Notes: generated by a model not told the origin, from the sequence alone. Positions 1 through 11,995 are shown, counted from the stretch's first letter. The stretch is DNA of 64,000 nucleotides from Quillaja saponaria (GCA_029379385.1 CM055611.1:6448001-6512000); one strand, 5' to 3'. Numbers and translations are program-made.

Positions 1-511
1 ATTTTTGTCTTTTACTTATGGCAGGGAACTTAATCTTTGACCTTGGCCTATGACCGAGTTCGAGACATGGAATCTGAGTATCTGGATACTAAGCGGCGTC
101 TGAAACATACTCAATTAAGCTTGGGTGGAGTGGAAGTGAGGCTATTCGTGTAAAGAAAAAAGAAAAAGAAGCCAGAGCTGCTTATTGTGTTATTGAAAAC
201 AACCTTGCTATCTCTGAGGAACGAGGGTAAAAAACTGAGTAGGAGTTAAGGATGACTCAACAAACTATTCAGGACGTCCATTTTAGTCAATTTCGTGCTC
301 AATGGATTGAGGAATACAAAGACTCTATAGAGTTCAGGAAGCTTGTTTTGGACGAGTGTGATGCTTTTTATATCTAAGGTTTTGTTGAGTCAAGAGAGAA
401 AACAATCATTATTGATCCCAACTTCCCTGTGGAGAGGTTCAAGTATGTAGGGGAAGATCATGAAGCTGAACTTTATAAAGACGAACAAAGGTGGGATGAA
501 TGCTGATCAAC
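1..511 (+). pseudogene. Degraded coiled-coil ORF of retroelement type
   Basis: Frame-broken coding remnant. Stretches such as RLKHTQLSLGGVEVRLF, then KEARAAYCVIENNL, then FSQFRAQWIEEYKDSIEF and LVLDECDAFYI resemble the C-terminal part of charged coiled-coil proteins that plant LTR elements often encode: a K/E-rich helix followed by a conserved 'EYK.S.EF...' block and an acidic tail. At least three stop codons or frame shifts interrupt it, and its start lies left of the window. The 36-bp minisatellite follows about 200 bp downstream. The family assignment rests on memory of similar plant proteins, so it is tentative; no function is expected. Confidence 0.35.
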
Positions 512-711
512 CATCGAACTGAATATGTAGTAGTGTTTGGACTTGGTCTTAGTCTAACTTTTATCATGGACTATTTTGTACTATTTCTGTGGTTTCTTGG
601 CTATAGATTTCAGGCACAGCTTGTTTAACGTAACTTGTAGTGTTGCTATGCTTAATTTGCCTTCCTTTGTTAATGTATGCTTTGATTTGTGTATTTTGGA
701 GAGTTCTTGGC

Positions 712-1188
712 TTAACTTTGGTGAGCTCTTGGCTATGAGCTCTTAGCTAAATTTTGGCGAGTTCTGGACTCTAAGCTCTTAGCCTAATTTTGGCGAGCTT
801 TGGGCTCTGAGCTCTTAGCTCAATTTTGGCGAGCTTTGGGCTATGAGCTCTTAGCTCAATTTAGGCGAGCTATGGGCTCTGAGCTTTTAGCTCAATTTTG
901 GTGAGCTCTCGATTCTCAGCTCTCAGGTTAATTTTGGCAAGCTCTAAGCTCTAAGCTCTTAGCTCAATTTTGGCGAGCTTTAGGCTCTAAGCTTTTAGCT
1001 CAATTTTGGCTAGCTCTCGGCTTTGAGCTTTTAGCTCAATTTTGGCGAGCCTTGGCTTAATTTTGGCAGGCTCTTGGCTCTGAGCACTCAGCTCAATTTT
1101 GGCAAGCTATTGGCTCTAAGTTCTTAGCTCAATTTTGACAAGCTTTGGGCTCTGAGCTCTTAGCTCAATTTTGGCGAGCTTTGGGCTC
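712..1188. repeat. 36-bp minisatellite, about 13 copies
   Basis: Head-to-tail repeat with consensus close to 'gagctcttagctcaatttt' followed by 'ggcgagctttgggctct'. Copies differ by a few substitutions and small length changes, most clearly near 900-960 and 1050-1080. Units abut directly with no unique spacers. The unit contains SacI-like GAGCTC and alternating AGCTC/GAGCT palindromic pieces. Confidence 0.9.
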
Positions 1189-1499
1189 GAATAAATCTGT
1201 TTGCCAGAAGTTTGTCTACCTCCTTATCAATGCTCTTTGCCTTTCTGGAGCAAAACGTCATTTTTTCTGTCTGATAGGATGCATGTCCAGATTTGTGTTG
1301 AGTTTGTGAGAGATTATTGAAGTGCTTATTCTGGACATGTCAGCTGTAGTCCAAGCAAACACTTCCATGCTTTTTTTTTTTTTTTTTTTATATATCAAGA
1401 ATTGGGTAAGTTCTTCTCAGGTGTCCGAGTTCATGTTTGTGCCTAGAAGAATTGATTTATCGCTGTTTCATGGGAAGAGTTGGATTGGCTAACTGACTC
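1189..1499. other. Intergenic, no gene seen
   Basis: Contains an 18-nt poly-T run near 1372-1389 and no recognisable coding sequence. It lies between the minisatellite and the left limit of the minus-strand Ty3/gypsy remnant. Confidence 0.5.
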
Positions 1500-1750
1500 C
1501 AATAGAATCTTCATTTTTCCAACTATCTTTCTGTTTTCTTGACCTTGGATATTGGGGATCATCTGTTGTCAGAACCTCAAAATTTTTGTTTTTCATGCAT
1601 CCCACGTAACATTGCCTTGCAACTTTCAGATTACCCTAAGCTGTTCCAACGCCCTCTGGACTTAAAAATTTCAAACATAAATGCCAAGATGAGGGGGTTG
1701 CCCTTGCTGAATTGAGGAATGGCCTCCCCAATATGACGTTGTAGGATGAT

Positions 1751-2056
1751 CTAGCTTTCCACAATGCAAAATGTTTTCATAACTGTTTTCCTGTACCTTT
1801 TATCTTCTAATGTAACAGGAAGTTCAATTGTTCCTTCTGCAACCACTTGTTCTCCATTGAATCCTACCAAAGTTCCCTGGAATGGTTGTAGCCTATCATT
1901 GACAATTCTCATTTGTTCAAAACAATTATAATACATTATATCTGTTGAACTGCTGTTATCAATTACCACGCGATTAACTGAGAAATTGGTTATATTAGTA
2001 TTCATTACTAATGCATCGTCATGTGGAGTTTTGACCCCCTTGTAAATCTTTGTCAT
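1751..2056 (-). pseudogene. Aspartic protease domain of Ty3/gypsy element
   Basis: About 100 residues matching the retropepsin-like domain: ALVMNTNITNFSVNRVVID then NSSSTDIMYYN, FEQM, LQPFQGTLVGFNGE and GTIELPVT. The catalytic motif of this plant lineage is usually D-N/T-G-S-S; here it reads D-N-S-S-S, so the glycine is lost and the enzyme is probably inactive. It would normally cut the gag-pol polyprotein. It sits downstream of gag in the element's own minus-strand order, as expected. Confidence 0.7.
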
Positions 2057-2487
2057 ATAAAGATATTAGATAACTTGGCTTTTTTGCCAACTTCATTTAC
2101 CATCAGTGGTCTTTTTGAATACCGTTTTTGATCGGCTAAAGTTGGTCCTCCATATGCTAAACCACCTGTGATGGTATATATAACATTAATTGGTTCTTCT
2201 TTATCTTTTCTTGGTTGATCTTGATGTCTTTCTTTTCTAGGAAGAACAGCCCTACGATTCATCATTATAATCATTATGTCTCTTACTGTCGTCTCTTACT
2301 CTTGTGAATTTGTCACTGGAAGCATGGTTACGGAGATACCCTCGTTGGATTAATTCTTCAATATGATTCCTCAATTGCTAGCAGTCATTTGTATTTTGGC
2401 CAGGTCCCCTAATAGAAATCACAATATTTGTTATAATCAAGGTTTTTTGGGTTTACTCGCTGCTTAGAGGGTTCATGAAAAAATCCT

Positions 2488-2925
2488 TTATGTTGTTTTG
2501 CAAAAAGGATTTCTGAGGGTGTTTTGTTTAATGGCTGGTAAGCCAAGGAAACGATGCAATGGTGAACGCTGTCTTGGCCTATGTCCCTCTCTCCTTGAAG
2601 GTTCAATCTTTCCATCTTGACGACAAGGTCTATCTGGAGAATGAGGTCGTTGTTTATTTTGGCCATGGGTGGTCATCAAGGCACGTTCAGCTTCTTCTGC
2701 ATTAATGTATTCTTCCACCCGTTGTATTAGTTCTTCCAAACTGGTTGGAGTACACTTGTTTATATCATAACGGAAAGGAGGTTTCTGCAGACTGGCTTTC
2801 AATAGTGTAATTATGGTCTGTGGACAGGCATCATCGACCTCAAGAACTCCATTGTTAAAATGTGCCATGAACTTTTTTAATGATTCAATGTCCCCTTGCT
2901 TTATTCCAAAGAGATTGGCTGGCAT
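2488..2925 (-). pseudogene. gag fragment of Ty3/gypsy element
   Basis: About 145 residues open on the minus strand. The start (MPANLFGIKQGDIESLKKFM, then HFNNGVLEVDDA) matches the second half of plant Ty3 gag, where 'F.I.Q...ESLK.F...F' precedes a helical segment; it is followed by TSLEELIQRVEEYINAEEAE and a basic stretch. The frame shifts into the overlapping 2409-2666 reading frame, which carries the sequence usually just upstream of protease. Gag normally forms the virus-like particle of the retrotransposon; this copy is broken. Confidence 0.65.
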
Positions 2926-3611
2926 CCTTTTTTTGTTTCCATCTTTTTCATGAAATGCCTCTAGAATGCTGCTACAAGTTCATCAAAAGATCTTATAGAA
3001 TTTTGAGGGAGGTGTGCAAACCATAATCGAGCTTTGTCCCTTAATGTTGCAACAAAGGCATGACACATAATCTGATCCAGGAACTCCATGAAGCAGCATT
3101 AGTGATTGGAATCTAGTAACAAAATCATCAGGATAGGAAGAGCCATTATACTATTTTGAATGTAGGTATTTTCAAGCTAATTAGGTACCCAGAAAGAAAT
3201 GGCCTCCTCTGTAAAGGGATGACGCAGCTGAGCTTCCAAAACTGTATCCTTCAGCCCTACTAGGCAATTGTTCTACTTTGTCCACTTCTTCTCTGCCGTT
3301 TGTTTTCTTCCTTGATCAGTGAATTCATCTCCATCCTTGATTTTGTTCCTTGTCTATATTTGCTATCTATTCTTGGTGGCTCAAAAGTTGATTATCATAA
3401 GCTAGGGGTGGTGTTTATTTTAGCTGATAGTGTATGTACTACTGACATTAATGCCTGGAATTGTTGCTGGGTTACTGGGGTATCAAGTTCTATTATGGAT
3501 TGTTAGGATGGTTAGGATGGTGTAGGTGTAGCAGTTTGACCAGGTTTGGTTGTTTGGTGATTCATGTATTGTTGGTTGATTTTCCATTATGGTAATGGAC
3601 TAGTAGCAAGT

Positions 3612-3630
3612 TTCCCACAGACAGCGCCAA
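3612..3630 (-). other. Primer-binding-site region of Ty3/gypsy element
   Basis: On the minus strand this reads TTGGCGCTGTCTGTGGGAA, directly after the LTR end (...ATCTGACA). It closely resembles the TGGCGCCGTCTGTGGGAA block that follows the 5' LTR in many plant Ty3/gypsy elements and confirms minus-strand orientation. Confidence 0.75.
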
Positions 3631-4198
3631 TGTCAGATCCTAAAGTGGTGGATCTAGTGTTTGAGATGGAGGTAGGAATGCTATACTATTTAACTGTATG
3701 ATAGACTGATAGCGTGATAGGTGAAAGGCAACATGGTGATAGAGAGATGAAGTGGATGAATAGGCAAGTGGCCTGATGATGATGGTGAGATGGTGATGTT
3801 AGTTTGAGCTATGACTGTCTGAGTTGAGCTGTTTTCTAGTAAAAATAAGACAATATCAGAGGTTGGGATTTTTCCCAGTAAACCCTTCGATGATAAAATC
3901 AGAGCTTTTTAGCTAAATAGTATAAACTATAATAAGCAAGATTGTTCATAGTTACCTTCAACGTTCAAACTGCTTTATATAGTCTGTTGTAGCTGTTACA
4001 CTTAATAATTTGGATCGTCAGTTATTATTCCGCTGTTAATTCCTAACAGTTCTTTGCTAATTAACTTCTTCAACGGTTCTTGTGTTTATGGTTCTTTATT
4101 TTAGGCTATACGTCTATCTAGTCATACACATGCCCGTTAGACTTTAGGTTTCGCCATGTGTCCTTTTCATATTGGATGTACTATGTTGTATGTTAACA
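3631..4198 (-). repeat. 5' LTR of Ty3/gypsy remnant (568 bp)
   Basis: On the minus strand it begins TGTTAACATACAAC and ends GGATCTGACA, the expected TG...CA form, next to the primer-binding region. The outer boundary is supported independently: homology between the two LINE copies in this window stops exactly at 4198/4199. The 3' LTR is not in the window, so the target duplication cannot be checked. Confidence 0.75.
3971..3983 (-). promoter_or_regulatory. TATA box inside LTR
   Basis: The minus strand reads ACTATATAAAGCA, a good plant TATA box in the middle of the LTR, followed by a purine-rich stretch. It would drive the retroelement toward lower coordinates if active. Confidence 0.5.
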
Positions 4199-6770
4199 CC
4201 TAGTGCCGAGTTTAAGCACTCATAATATACCCAAAAAAATATTATAAGAATTAATGCATGATCTATGAGACTCCCATCTAATGTTAGATTTGCAAGCTTG
4301 TCAGTGTCTTTGTTAGCATTAACCATGTTGTACTTTCATGCTTGCAATCTTTCAACCAAGCTGTCTGTTGGATTGCCCTTCTCCCACTTCCTTTGCATGC
4401 TAAATTTCCTTCAAATAATTCCATATGGGAATATCTCTTTGTTAGCATTAACCTTGTTGTACTCCTCTGCTTGCAATCTTTCGACCCAGCCATGAGGAGG
4501 AGCCATCCAGCAGCTACTCCCAACAACTCTTTCAATGTTCATCAAACACACTACACCCACTTCCTTTGCATGTTGAATTTCCTTTAAATAACTCCATATG
4601 GGAATATCTAGCTGAGTAGGCCATACAAAATTATCCTCAAAGAGGCTTTTGTTACGCCAATGCCAAAGTAACTAGCAGGTATACCACAAAGATCGTACAC
4701 CATTAATGATTAGAGACTTTCATATTGTCTCTTAAGTTGGATAACACCCATTCTTTTAAATTGAGCTTGAGGAAATTGAGCTACACACATTTAAGCCCAA
4801 CCTTGTCCCAAACCCCTAAAGTAATTGGACAATCCCGAAAGGTGTGGAGAATCGTTTCTACTGGATTCATGTAAGCTTTACATTCAATCATGTTGCTCAA
4901 GTTTCGTTCAGCCAATAACCCATTCATCTTAGCCTACAATGCGTCACCTGCCAAAGAATTATTCTAAGCTGTTGAGTCCCCTCCCACTTCTAAATAGAAC
5001 TCCAAACAAGATCCTTCAATTCCCAATCATCATGAGCAATATACTTACATGCCTTTTTCACCGTGAAGCAGCCATTAACAGAGTTACCCAACAAAATACA
5101 ATCATTACCCTTTTCATAATTAAGGGGAATCATGGCTTCGATATTCCAGCAGATATGGGTGAGGATACTTCAGTCAATTCGTACCATGTCCCAGTCTCCT
5201 TAATCATTAACAAAACCATTAACAGTGATTTGCTTGTTCCGTGACCTCTATGATAGCGCTAGCCAAACGAGGTCCTTCCTCACTAACCTATGGGTCTGTC
5301 CAAAACTTGACCATTGAACAATCACCAAGAAACCACTGTATGCCACTTAGCACTTCCTGCCAAACTCCACATAAAGCCTTCCAAAATGGAGAGTTTGATC
5401 CACGAGTAATAATAAGAGCCAACATATCTTGATTCTGCATGTACTTAGCCTTTAGAACTTGTGACTAGAGACTATTCTCACCTGAAATATAATATTCTAG
5501 GCAAACTTCATTAATAAGGATTTGTTCACTAACCTCATATTCTTTAGTCCAAGCCCTCCATGATCTTTCGGTTGTGGGATCTATTCTAGGCAATAGTATG
5601 CATCCTTATGCTACCTTCATCATCTCCTCAAAAGAAACCTTAATTTAATCATAAATAGCAAGAGGCAAGTGAGTAGATTGCATGGTGTAGGTTGGGATCT
5701 TTTGAGAAACAACTTGAAACCAAAGTAGTTTTCTTGGCTAGTGATAATGTCCGAACTTTCTAACCAGTGATTCTATGTTTAACCTTGTCCACAATCTGTT
5801 AGTATGCGCTTTACTAGTATGATTGTGGATTAGTAGAATCCCAAGTTACCCCCCTAAATCAGTACAGTGGCCAAAACCAGGAGCAAACTCAATGTCCTTA
5901 CAAAGATGCTTAGTCGCATTTTTAGAGCACGTCTAGTCTTTTCCATACTAACCTTTTGACCAGAAGCTAACCCAAGGTCATCAAAAGTTCTATGCATAAC
6001 CTTAGCTTGCTTCATAGAAGCTTTTGAAAATAGAAGCAGGTCATTAGCAAATATTAGGTGGGAGATACTAGGACCATCTTTACCAATATGAATAGGCTTT
6101 CCAGGTGCCTAAAGTCACTTTGATAGTGATTAGATGGCCTGGTCGTTCCTAAGCAAAGAACAAAGATATTAGGGGAAAGTGGGTACCCTTGGAAGCTTGA
6201 AAATCTTAAGTAGTTCCGCCATTCTTGATTATCTTAAAAGCAGTGGATGTAATACTAGTGCATGATTACATTGATAGTATTAGCATCAATGCTTGTCAAC
6301 TCTAAGGTGTCCTGAACGAAATTCCAACTCATTCTATCGTAAGCTTTTTCAAGATCAAGTTTAATAGCCATAAACTTCTTCCTACCATGCATTCGTTGCA
6401 TAGTGTGGACGGATTTGTGCTATGATAATGATATCCTGAATATTTCTTCTTAGGATAAAACTAAGCTTAATTTGGGGCAGCAAACTTAGTCATAATGTTT
6501 TTTAGCTGAAGCACAATAATTTCTGGAATAAACTGATAAGAAACATTACTAAGGCTTATGGGATGAAATTGACTTACTTGAGTATGGCTTTCAATCTCAG
6601 GAATTAAAGTATTATTCAAAGTACCTAACTTCCACTTTCCCTTCATGGATATCTCTAATGTACGACCATAGAGAATGGCCTGCCACACTTTATTGAGATT
6701 GAAAGAAAATGGCTTGAAAGTCATCTGGCCCATGGGACTTTACAAGGCTTCATGTCAAACAACGAGACAT
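4199..6770 (-). mobile_element. LINE copy L: RT, zf-RVT and RNase H region
   Basis: Minus-strand non-LTR retrotransposon, 5'-truncated and frame-broken. In its own order: RT fingers (6467-6733: IPEIESHTQVSQFHPISLSN, FIPEIIVLQLKNIM), 'AIKLDLEKAYDRMSWNF' near 6310-6380, the catalytic box near 6030-6060 reading LIFANDLLLFSKAS, the thumb, a zf-RVT region near 4850-4950 and an RNase H tail (ANKDTDKLANLTLDGS, 4260-4330). The usual catalytic FADD is FAND. The same LINE recurs on the + strand at 32,874-35,250. The 3' end stops at the Ty3 LTR boundary. No intact ORF. Confidence 0.8.
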
Positions 6771-6774
6771 TATT

Positions 6775-8300
6775 TTAAAGGAGTTATTGGAGAATATATT
6801 GATTTCCTTAAATACCTGTATGAGATTTTATTATTACAAAATTACCTTTAGTTGTTATTTTGTTACAAGTAAACTATATTTTTTTTTCTAATTTTTCTCT
6901 ATTTTAATATCAATATAATTGTAATTGTTTTAAAGACTATTGATTTCTTTTTACTAATTATTTTAAATTTTAATAAATTTGTAATTTTTTTAATAATTAT
7001 ATCTCAATAGTAATTAAGATTGATTTTCTCAATTTGTTTATTTAATAAGTTCATAATAATCATAAGTTTTTAGCTCTCAATTAATAAATTAAAATTTTAA
7101 AAATTTACTATGAATTAAAAATAAATATATATATTAAGAGTATAGTTTTTATGATAATAATATTGTTGTTTATAATTTTCATATTTTTTAATTCATAATA
7201 TTTTAATATTTTTTAATAATTATATGTCAATGATAGTAACGATTGAATATCAAAAAAATTTTGTTAAATAAGTTTCTAAGAAATATAATAATTTTTTAAT
7301 TTTTCTCAAATTTATGAATTGATATTTTTAATACTATGAATAAAAAAAATTAAATAAGAATACAAGTTTCCATGATTATAATATTGTTGTTTTAACTTTT
7401 AATTCTTCTTTCATTTTAAGAATTTAAAATATATATAAATTTATGAATTTAATTGTTTTTTTGTTAAATTTATCTATTTGTTTATCTATACTATATACAA
7501 AAGTGGCTTGATGGCTGAATCTTTTAATTTTCTTAAATACATGTATAAGTTTTTATTATTACATAGTTATTTTTAGTTGTTATTTTATTATAAATAAAAA
7601 ATTATTTTTATTTTTATTTTTACTTTTTTCCTGATTATTATCCATTTTAATATCAATAGGATTGTGAATTAATTTAGGACTGTTGATTCTATTTTAGTAA
7701 TTCTTTTCAATATTAATAAATTTACAATTTTTCAATAATTATATGTCTATAGTAATTAAAATTGAATTTCTCAAATTTTTTGTTTAATAATTAAGTTCCT
7801 AATAATCATAATCTTTTTAATTATTCTCAAATTTAAGAATTCAAAATTTTAAAAATTACTATGAATTAAAAGATATATTAAAAATATAGTTTTCATAATT
7901 GTAAATATTGTTGTTTTAACTTTTAATTTATAATTTTTTAAAATATTTTTTCAATAATTATATGTTAATAGTAATTAAGATTGAATTTCTCAAATTTTTT
8001 TGTTTAATAAATTTATAATAATTATAATATTTCTTAGTTTTTCTCAAATTTATGAATTTATTTATTTTTAAAAAAAATACTGTGAATTTTAATAAAATAA
8101 AATTATTAGGAGTAGATTTTTCATTATTATAATATTTTTGTTTTATTTTTAATTCTTCATCCATCTTAAGAATTAAAAAAAATGTAAATATTGATTTTTT
8201 TGTTAAATTAATTTTATTTTATTTATTATTATTATAATTTTTTTTATAAATATAAAGTGATTTAGTGAAAGAAATTTAACTTTTTTAATACCTATACGAG
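6775..8300 (+). repeat. AT-rich repeat, two diverged tandem units
   Basis: Extremely AT-rich noncoding DNA made of two similar units (about 6775-7495 and 7496-8290), each starting with a 'tttcttaaatac.tgta' block followed by 'tttattattaca' and 'tagttgttatttt.tta'. The whole repeat recurs in reverse orientation at 30,520-32,240. No coding capacity. It separates LINE copy L from the Tekay-like fragment exactly as its partner separates the integrase fragment from the other LINE. Confidence 0.8.
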
Positions 8301-8318
8301 TTCCTTCTTAATTCGGAG

Positions 8319-8972
8319 CTAGTGATATCCCGAACGAATGTCAATTTTAGAAAAATATTTAGTTCCTTGTAACTGATCAAATAAGTCATCAATCATGGAA
8401 AAAGGACACTTGTTTTTAACTGTGACCTTATTCAACTGTCGATAATCAATACACAGTCTAAACGAGCCATCATTCTTTTTAACAAGCAAAATAAGGGCAC
8501 CCCAAGGAGATGAACTGGGGCGAATGAATCCTTTATCTAGCAAATCTTGTAATTGCACTTTAAGCTCCCTTAGCTCACTAGGAGCCATCCTATAAGGAGG
8601 GATAGAAATTGGTTGAGTGCTAGGTAATAACTCAATGTCGAACTCAATCTCCCTAATCGGAGGAAATCCTAGAAGCTCTTTAGGAAAAACATCATAAAAC
8701 TTCTTCACCCCCGGAATACAATAAAATGGAGGACACTCTAACTGAGTATCCCTAACAAAAGCTAGATACGCTTGATGATTCTTCTTGATAAGCCGTCTTG
8801 CTTGAATGGCTGAAATTAAATTGCGAGAAACTTCACTTCGATCCCTTTGAAAAATAAAAGTCGGCTTGGTAGGAATACTAAACTTAACACTCTTATCACG
8901 ACAGTCTACCAGAGCATGATGATTAGACAACCAATCCATGTCTAGAATCACGTCATACTCTAGCATATTCAA
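8319..8972 (-). pseudogene. Reverse transcriptase N-terminal fragment (Ty3)
   Basis: 217 open residues. Starts in the end of the protease ([20 protein letters not shown]), passes through [11 protein letters not shown] and the '[20 protein letters not shown]' linker, and enters RT with [44 protein letters not shown] and KIDIRSGYH. These are RT motifs 1-2; the catalytic YVDD box, RNase H and integrase are missing because the fragment ends at the AT-rich repeat. It is the longest intact stretch of this element. Confidence 0.85.
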
Positions 8973-8983
8973 TATGATTAAGT

Positions 8984-9445
8984 CTACTGGTAATTATTAT
9001 CCCCTACAAGAACCTCACATGATGATATATATCGGTCTGCTAAAATAGTCTCCTCCAACGGAATTAAGACTGCTAAAGGGATTTCAAGAGGCTCCACAAC
9101 TTTCTCCACAAGGGAAGCAAAATATGGCAAGATGAAAAAATGAGTAGCTCCTGGATTAAACAATACTTTAGCACCAATAGAACAAACAAAAAAATTACAT
9201 GATACAACAGTATTAGAAACTTGTGTGTCCTGAGTCGTCAGAGCATAAACTCGGGCCTGATCTTTACCTGCTGATGAAGAACCCTTAGAGAAACCACCAC
9301 GTACCCCTGGAGGCCTCGTGGGTGTTGCAGGTAATGGAGGTCTACCCTGAATTGATGAAGAGGCTCCGGCTGAAGTGGATTGACTTCTCAACAACAGATA
9401 GTCTCGAATACGATGATCCATCACTCCACGTCTAAAACAACACAT
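8984..9445 (-). pseudogene. gag C-terminus and protease fragment (Ty3)
   Basis: A degraded zinc knuckle (CFRRGVMDHRIRDY, with two of four metal ligands lost), a Ser/Pro-rich linker (STSAGASSSIQGRPPLPATP), then protease starting ARVYALTTQDTQVSNTVVSC. The active-site block reads LFNPGATHFFI where DSGATHSF is usual, so the catalytic Asp is replaced by Asn. Inactive copy. Confidence 0.75.
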
Positions 9446-9882
9446 GTCCCCAATCTACACTTTCCAATATGCTTATTACCACAAGTAGAGCATATAGGAA
9501 ACTCATATGATCGGGGTCCACTAGATGATCCTTCTTGGAACTGAGTTCCTGAACCTCGCCTTATCCAACTTTTACCCTGTTAAAAGTTTCCTGTGAAGAA
9601 ACCCTGCCCAGAGGTAGATTCACCCGCATGTCTATGTGAATTGCCAGCTCTAGAGATCGAAGGACCCTCCTGCCTTGCCTTCTTATAACTTTCATGTTCT
9701 GACTGTCTCTTTATCACCCTGGTCTCCAATCAGTAGGTAACATCAACAGCCTAAGTATAAGTCGTAGTGCCCGACACGAACACTGATTTGAATAAATAAT
9801 CCCTTAGACCATGAACAAATCTCTTCACTCTCATATGCTTCATAGCTACTAGATGCGGGGCAAAATAAGACAGACGAGTAAA

Positions 9883-10122
9883 TTAGGATTCATATTTTGC
9901 CACTGACATGCCCTCAGTCTGAACTAAAGGCCCAAAATCACGAGCATGCTTGTGTCGCACACTTTCAGGTAAAAAGCGATCTAGAAAAGCTCTGCTGAAC
10001 TCTAGCCACGCTAGTGGAGTAGCCTTTGTCTGCCATTGTACCAATATCTTGTACCAATCATAAGCTACATCATGTAACTGATAGCTAACCAGTTCAACTG
10101 CGCGGATGGGATCACGTCCCAA
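9883..10122 (-). pseudogene. gag core fragment (Ty3, Retrotrans_gag type)
   Basis: 79 residues carrying the plant gag core: RAVELVSYQLHDVAYDWYKI, then WLEFSRAFLDRFLPESVR and the 'M.V..YE..F..L' region. This domain packages retroelement RNA. A stop precedes the continuation FTRLSYFAPHLV, which is readable to about 9830. The gag N-terminus is absent because an LTR fragment joins at 10,216. Confidence 0.8.
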
Positions 10123-10215
10123 AGCTATACATAATCTATCTGACTCCTCCAGAAAAGCATAAGGATCCTGAGTTGGGTCAACTCTCTAAAATCTCGATGG
10201 CTATATCTTTCTGAA

Positions 10216-10779
10216 GATGCTAGTACTTTTTGAGTACGATTTTTCACTCACAGAGTCCGTATGACTCATTTCTTTACTGTGGTTATTTTTTTAGTAGTAG
10301 GGTCTCGAGGATGGCTATTACTAATAATGGACATTGCCAAGTGTTTGGCAACAAGATAATTCTTTAGAATCTTAATCTTGAAGTCAAAAGGGGTGAAAGT
10401 TTATAATCACATTAAAACTGTGAGGTGTCAGGTCTTATGTGGGGTAATAGTCTAGTTAATTGTTATTATGATGAGAAATGAAACAAAGCTCCTTGGTCTT
10501 GTTGTCTTGTTGTTATTTTTGTTGTGTAAAAACAAGAATATGTATTATTTATGTTTTGGGCATGTTTCATATTGCATGAAACATCTACCAAAATTTTCAA
10601 TAAATATTATGTATTCAGTAAAAAGTTTATGTTTTTAGTTTAAGTAAGTAAAGATTTTCTTGGTTTTAAACATAATTTGTTCGACAATCTTATGTGTTCA
10701 ATATTGGTAAAGTCAGGGTCATGGATGTTTGGTTATCCATTCCTCCGGCTAGTCATGCCTCTGTTTAGGGGGTGTGACA
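10216..10779 (-). repeat. Partial large-family LTR (LTR0)
   Basis: Matches the last ~560 bp of the four solo LTRs described below, from 'gatgctagtac' to the terminal GGGTGTGACA at 10,779. Read on the minus strand it starts TGTCACACCC and runs directly into the gag fragment, so it is probably the truncated 5' LTR of the adjacent minus-strand element. That adjacency is also why I infer the LTR family's sense strand is minus here. Confidence 0.8.
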
Positions 10780-11995
10780 ATGTCAGTCTTGAACCTACCT
10801 ATATGTATTTCATTTGTTTGTTAAAGATCTAGTTGACATTACTTAAACTTGTCAGATTTATCTTTAATCTAGTGTTTCTTACCAATGGATATTTAGAACC
10901 ATTATATATATATATATATAATTAACCTAAAAGAGAAAGAAAAATAAAAAATCATACAATGTTCTAAATATCGGCTAGGTGGAATAATCAGATATACTTG
11001 AAAAGTCATCATTCTCATTATCAACCTCTTTACTGGTTAATATTTCAGTCATGGCTAGCCTGCTATAGAAGTGACATAATCTCAAAACATCCTTTAATCT
11101 AGATGAATATTAGAAAGGAAATGTAAACTAAGTATACTTACCAAGGTAGCTTATGCATATATACACCTTCTTTTTGATAACTTGACAAATTAGCAATGAC
11201 AAAATATTATAGTGTGGTCGATGATCAGACATATCTATTATGATCATTCATTTGGCTCTGACAGTTTTTGCATGTCTTCTATTTCTATGTCATTTGTACA
11301 CCATAATTTTTACATTTACAGATCTAAAGGACATCAAGAAGGTTGTTAACTTTGCCCTTTTGTAATCATTATAAGTTGACATAAGCCTGTGCTCTTAAAT
11401 GTATTAATGGAACACCCTACGTATCGGGAAAAATATACAAGAAACCATAATAACAAAAATACAAAAAAAAAAAAAAAGGAACGAAGAAAACACAACTAAG
11501 ACATTTCCTTTGATAAAAATATCCTACTAGATAAGTTAAATGTTATTTCATGATAATAAGAAAAAAGTACAAGGACAAAAGGTCTCATATAATCAAAATT
11601 CAGCCCAATACAACATGTCCTTTTGGCATTCCATGCTCAAGGCCTATAGGGCACCATTACTAACTGATCCTATCTCTCCAATATTGGTTGCAGATATGCA
11701 ACATATAATTCCCTCCAATGTTGCAAACAACGATCATATTAAAACTTGATCTTTCACATTGTTTGAAAATATTTTCTTCTTATTCATTTCCTTATCAAAG
11801 AAACTAAAGTATAGGATTAGTCCATTGATGCCTCAATTTATGACTTTTATTACTTACAAAATAAATAATAATAAAATCAATTGAAAATTGTCAAAGGGAA
11901 TTACTCTGTGCACTGGAAGTTTGGGTCATTTGTTAGTTTGTTACAAACTCTTTTCAGTTGTTCTATTCTATTAGCATAAAAGATTTTGTGGTTAA
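10780..11995. repeat. Duplicated segment, copy A, first part
   Basis: Noncoding DNA that recurs in direct orientation at 27,818-29,415 (for example 'gacattacttaaacttgtca', 'gttctaaatatcggctagg', 'atgacatcatgaat'-type blocks in both). Copy A is interrupted at 11,995 by a solo LTR. A 69-codon ORF at 11,540-11,749 is not supported by the other copy and is not called a gene. A (TA)n run lies near 10,905-10,920. Confidence 0.8.

Larger units (their letters stand above)
1500..3611 (-). mobile_element. Ty3/gypsy internal region: gag and protease remnant
   Basis: Minus-strand retrotransposon body read right to left: a short leader after the primer-binding region, a gag start near 3580 (MENQPTIHESPNNQ), gag core (2488-2925), zinc-finger/linker remnants (2053-2666), protease (1751-2056), then a degraded 'YNVI.GRPF'-like block near 1700-1740. 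Several frame shifts and stops break it. Reverse transcriptase and integrase are absent; the element is cut off near 1500. The DNS-S protease and GRP block suggest a non-chromoviral (Tat/Athila/Ogre-like) lineage, inferred without a search. Confidence 0.7.
8310..10215 (-). mobile_element. Tekay/Del-like Ty3 gag-protease-RT fragment
   Basis: Minus-strand chromovirus-type body in the order gag (9883-10122 and degraded sequence to 9446), CCHC remnant (about 9430-9500), protease (8984-9445) and RT N-terminus (8319-8972). It is cut at the RT motif KIDIRSGYH by the AT-rich repeat and abuts an LTR end fragment at 10,216, so most of the LTR and the gag N-terminus are deleted. The SAIQARRLI...AYLAFV linker is typical of the Tekay/Del lineage as I remember it. 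Several stops; not autonomous. Confidence 0.8.

Noticed and set aside
712..1188. Regularly repeated 36-bp units as a CRISPR array
   Set aside because: Units are directly adjacent with no spacers, and the DNA is clearly plant nuclear.
4265..4587. Short plus-strand open frames of 76-81 codons
   Set aside because: Antisense shadows of the LINE 3' region and its internal duplicates.
11540..11749. 69-codon open frame in duplicated copy A
   Set aside because: The matching part of copy B (near 28,560-28,790) does not preserve the frame, so selection is not apparent.
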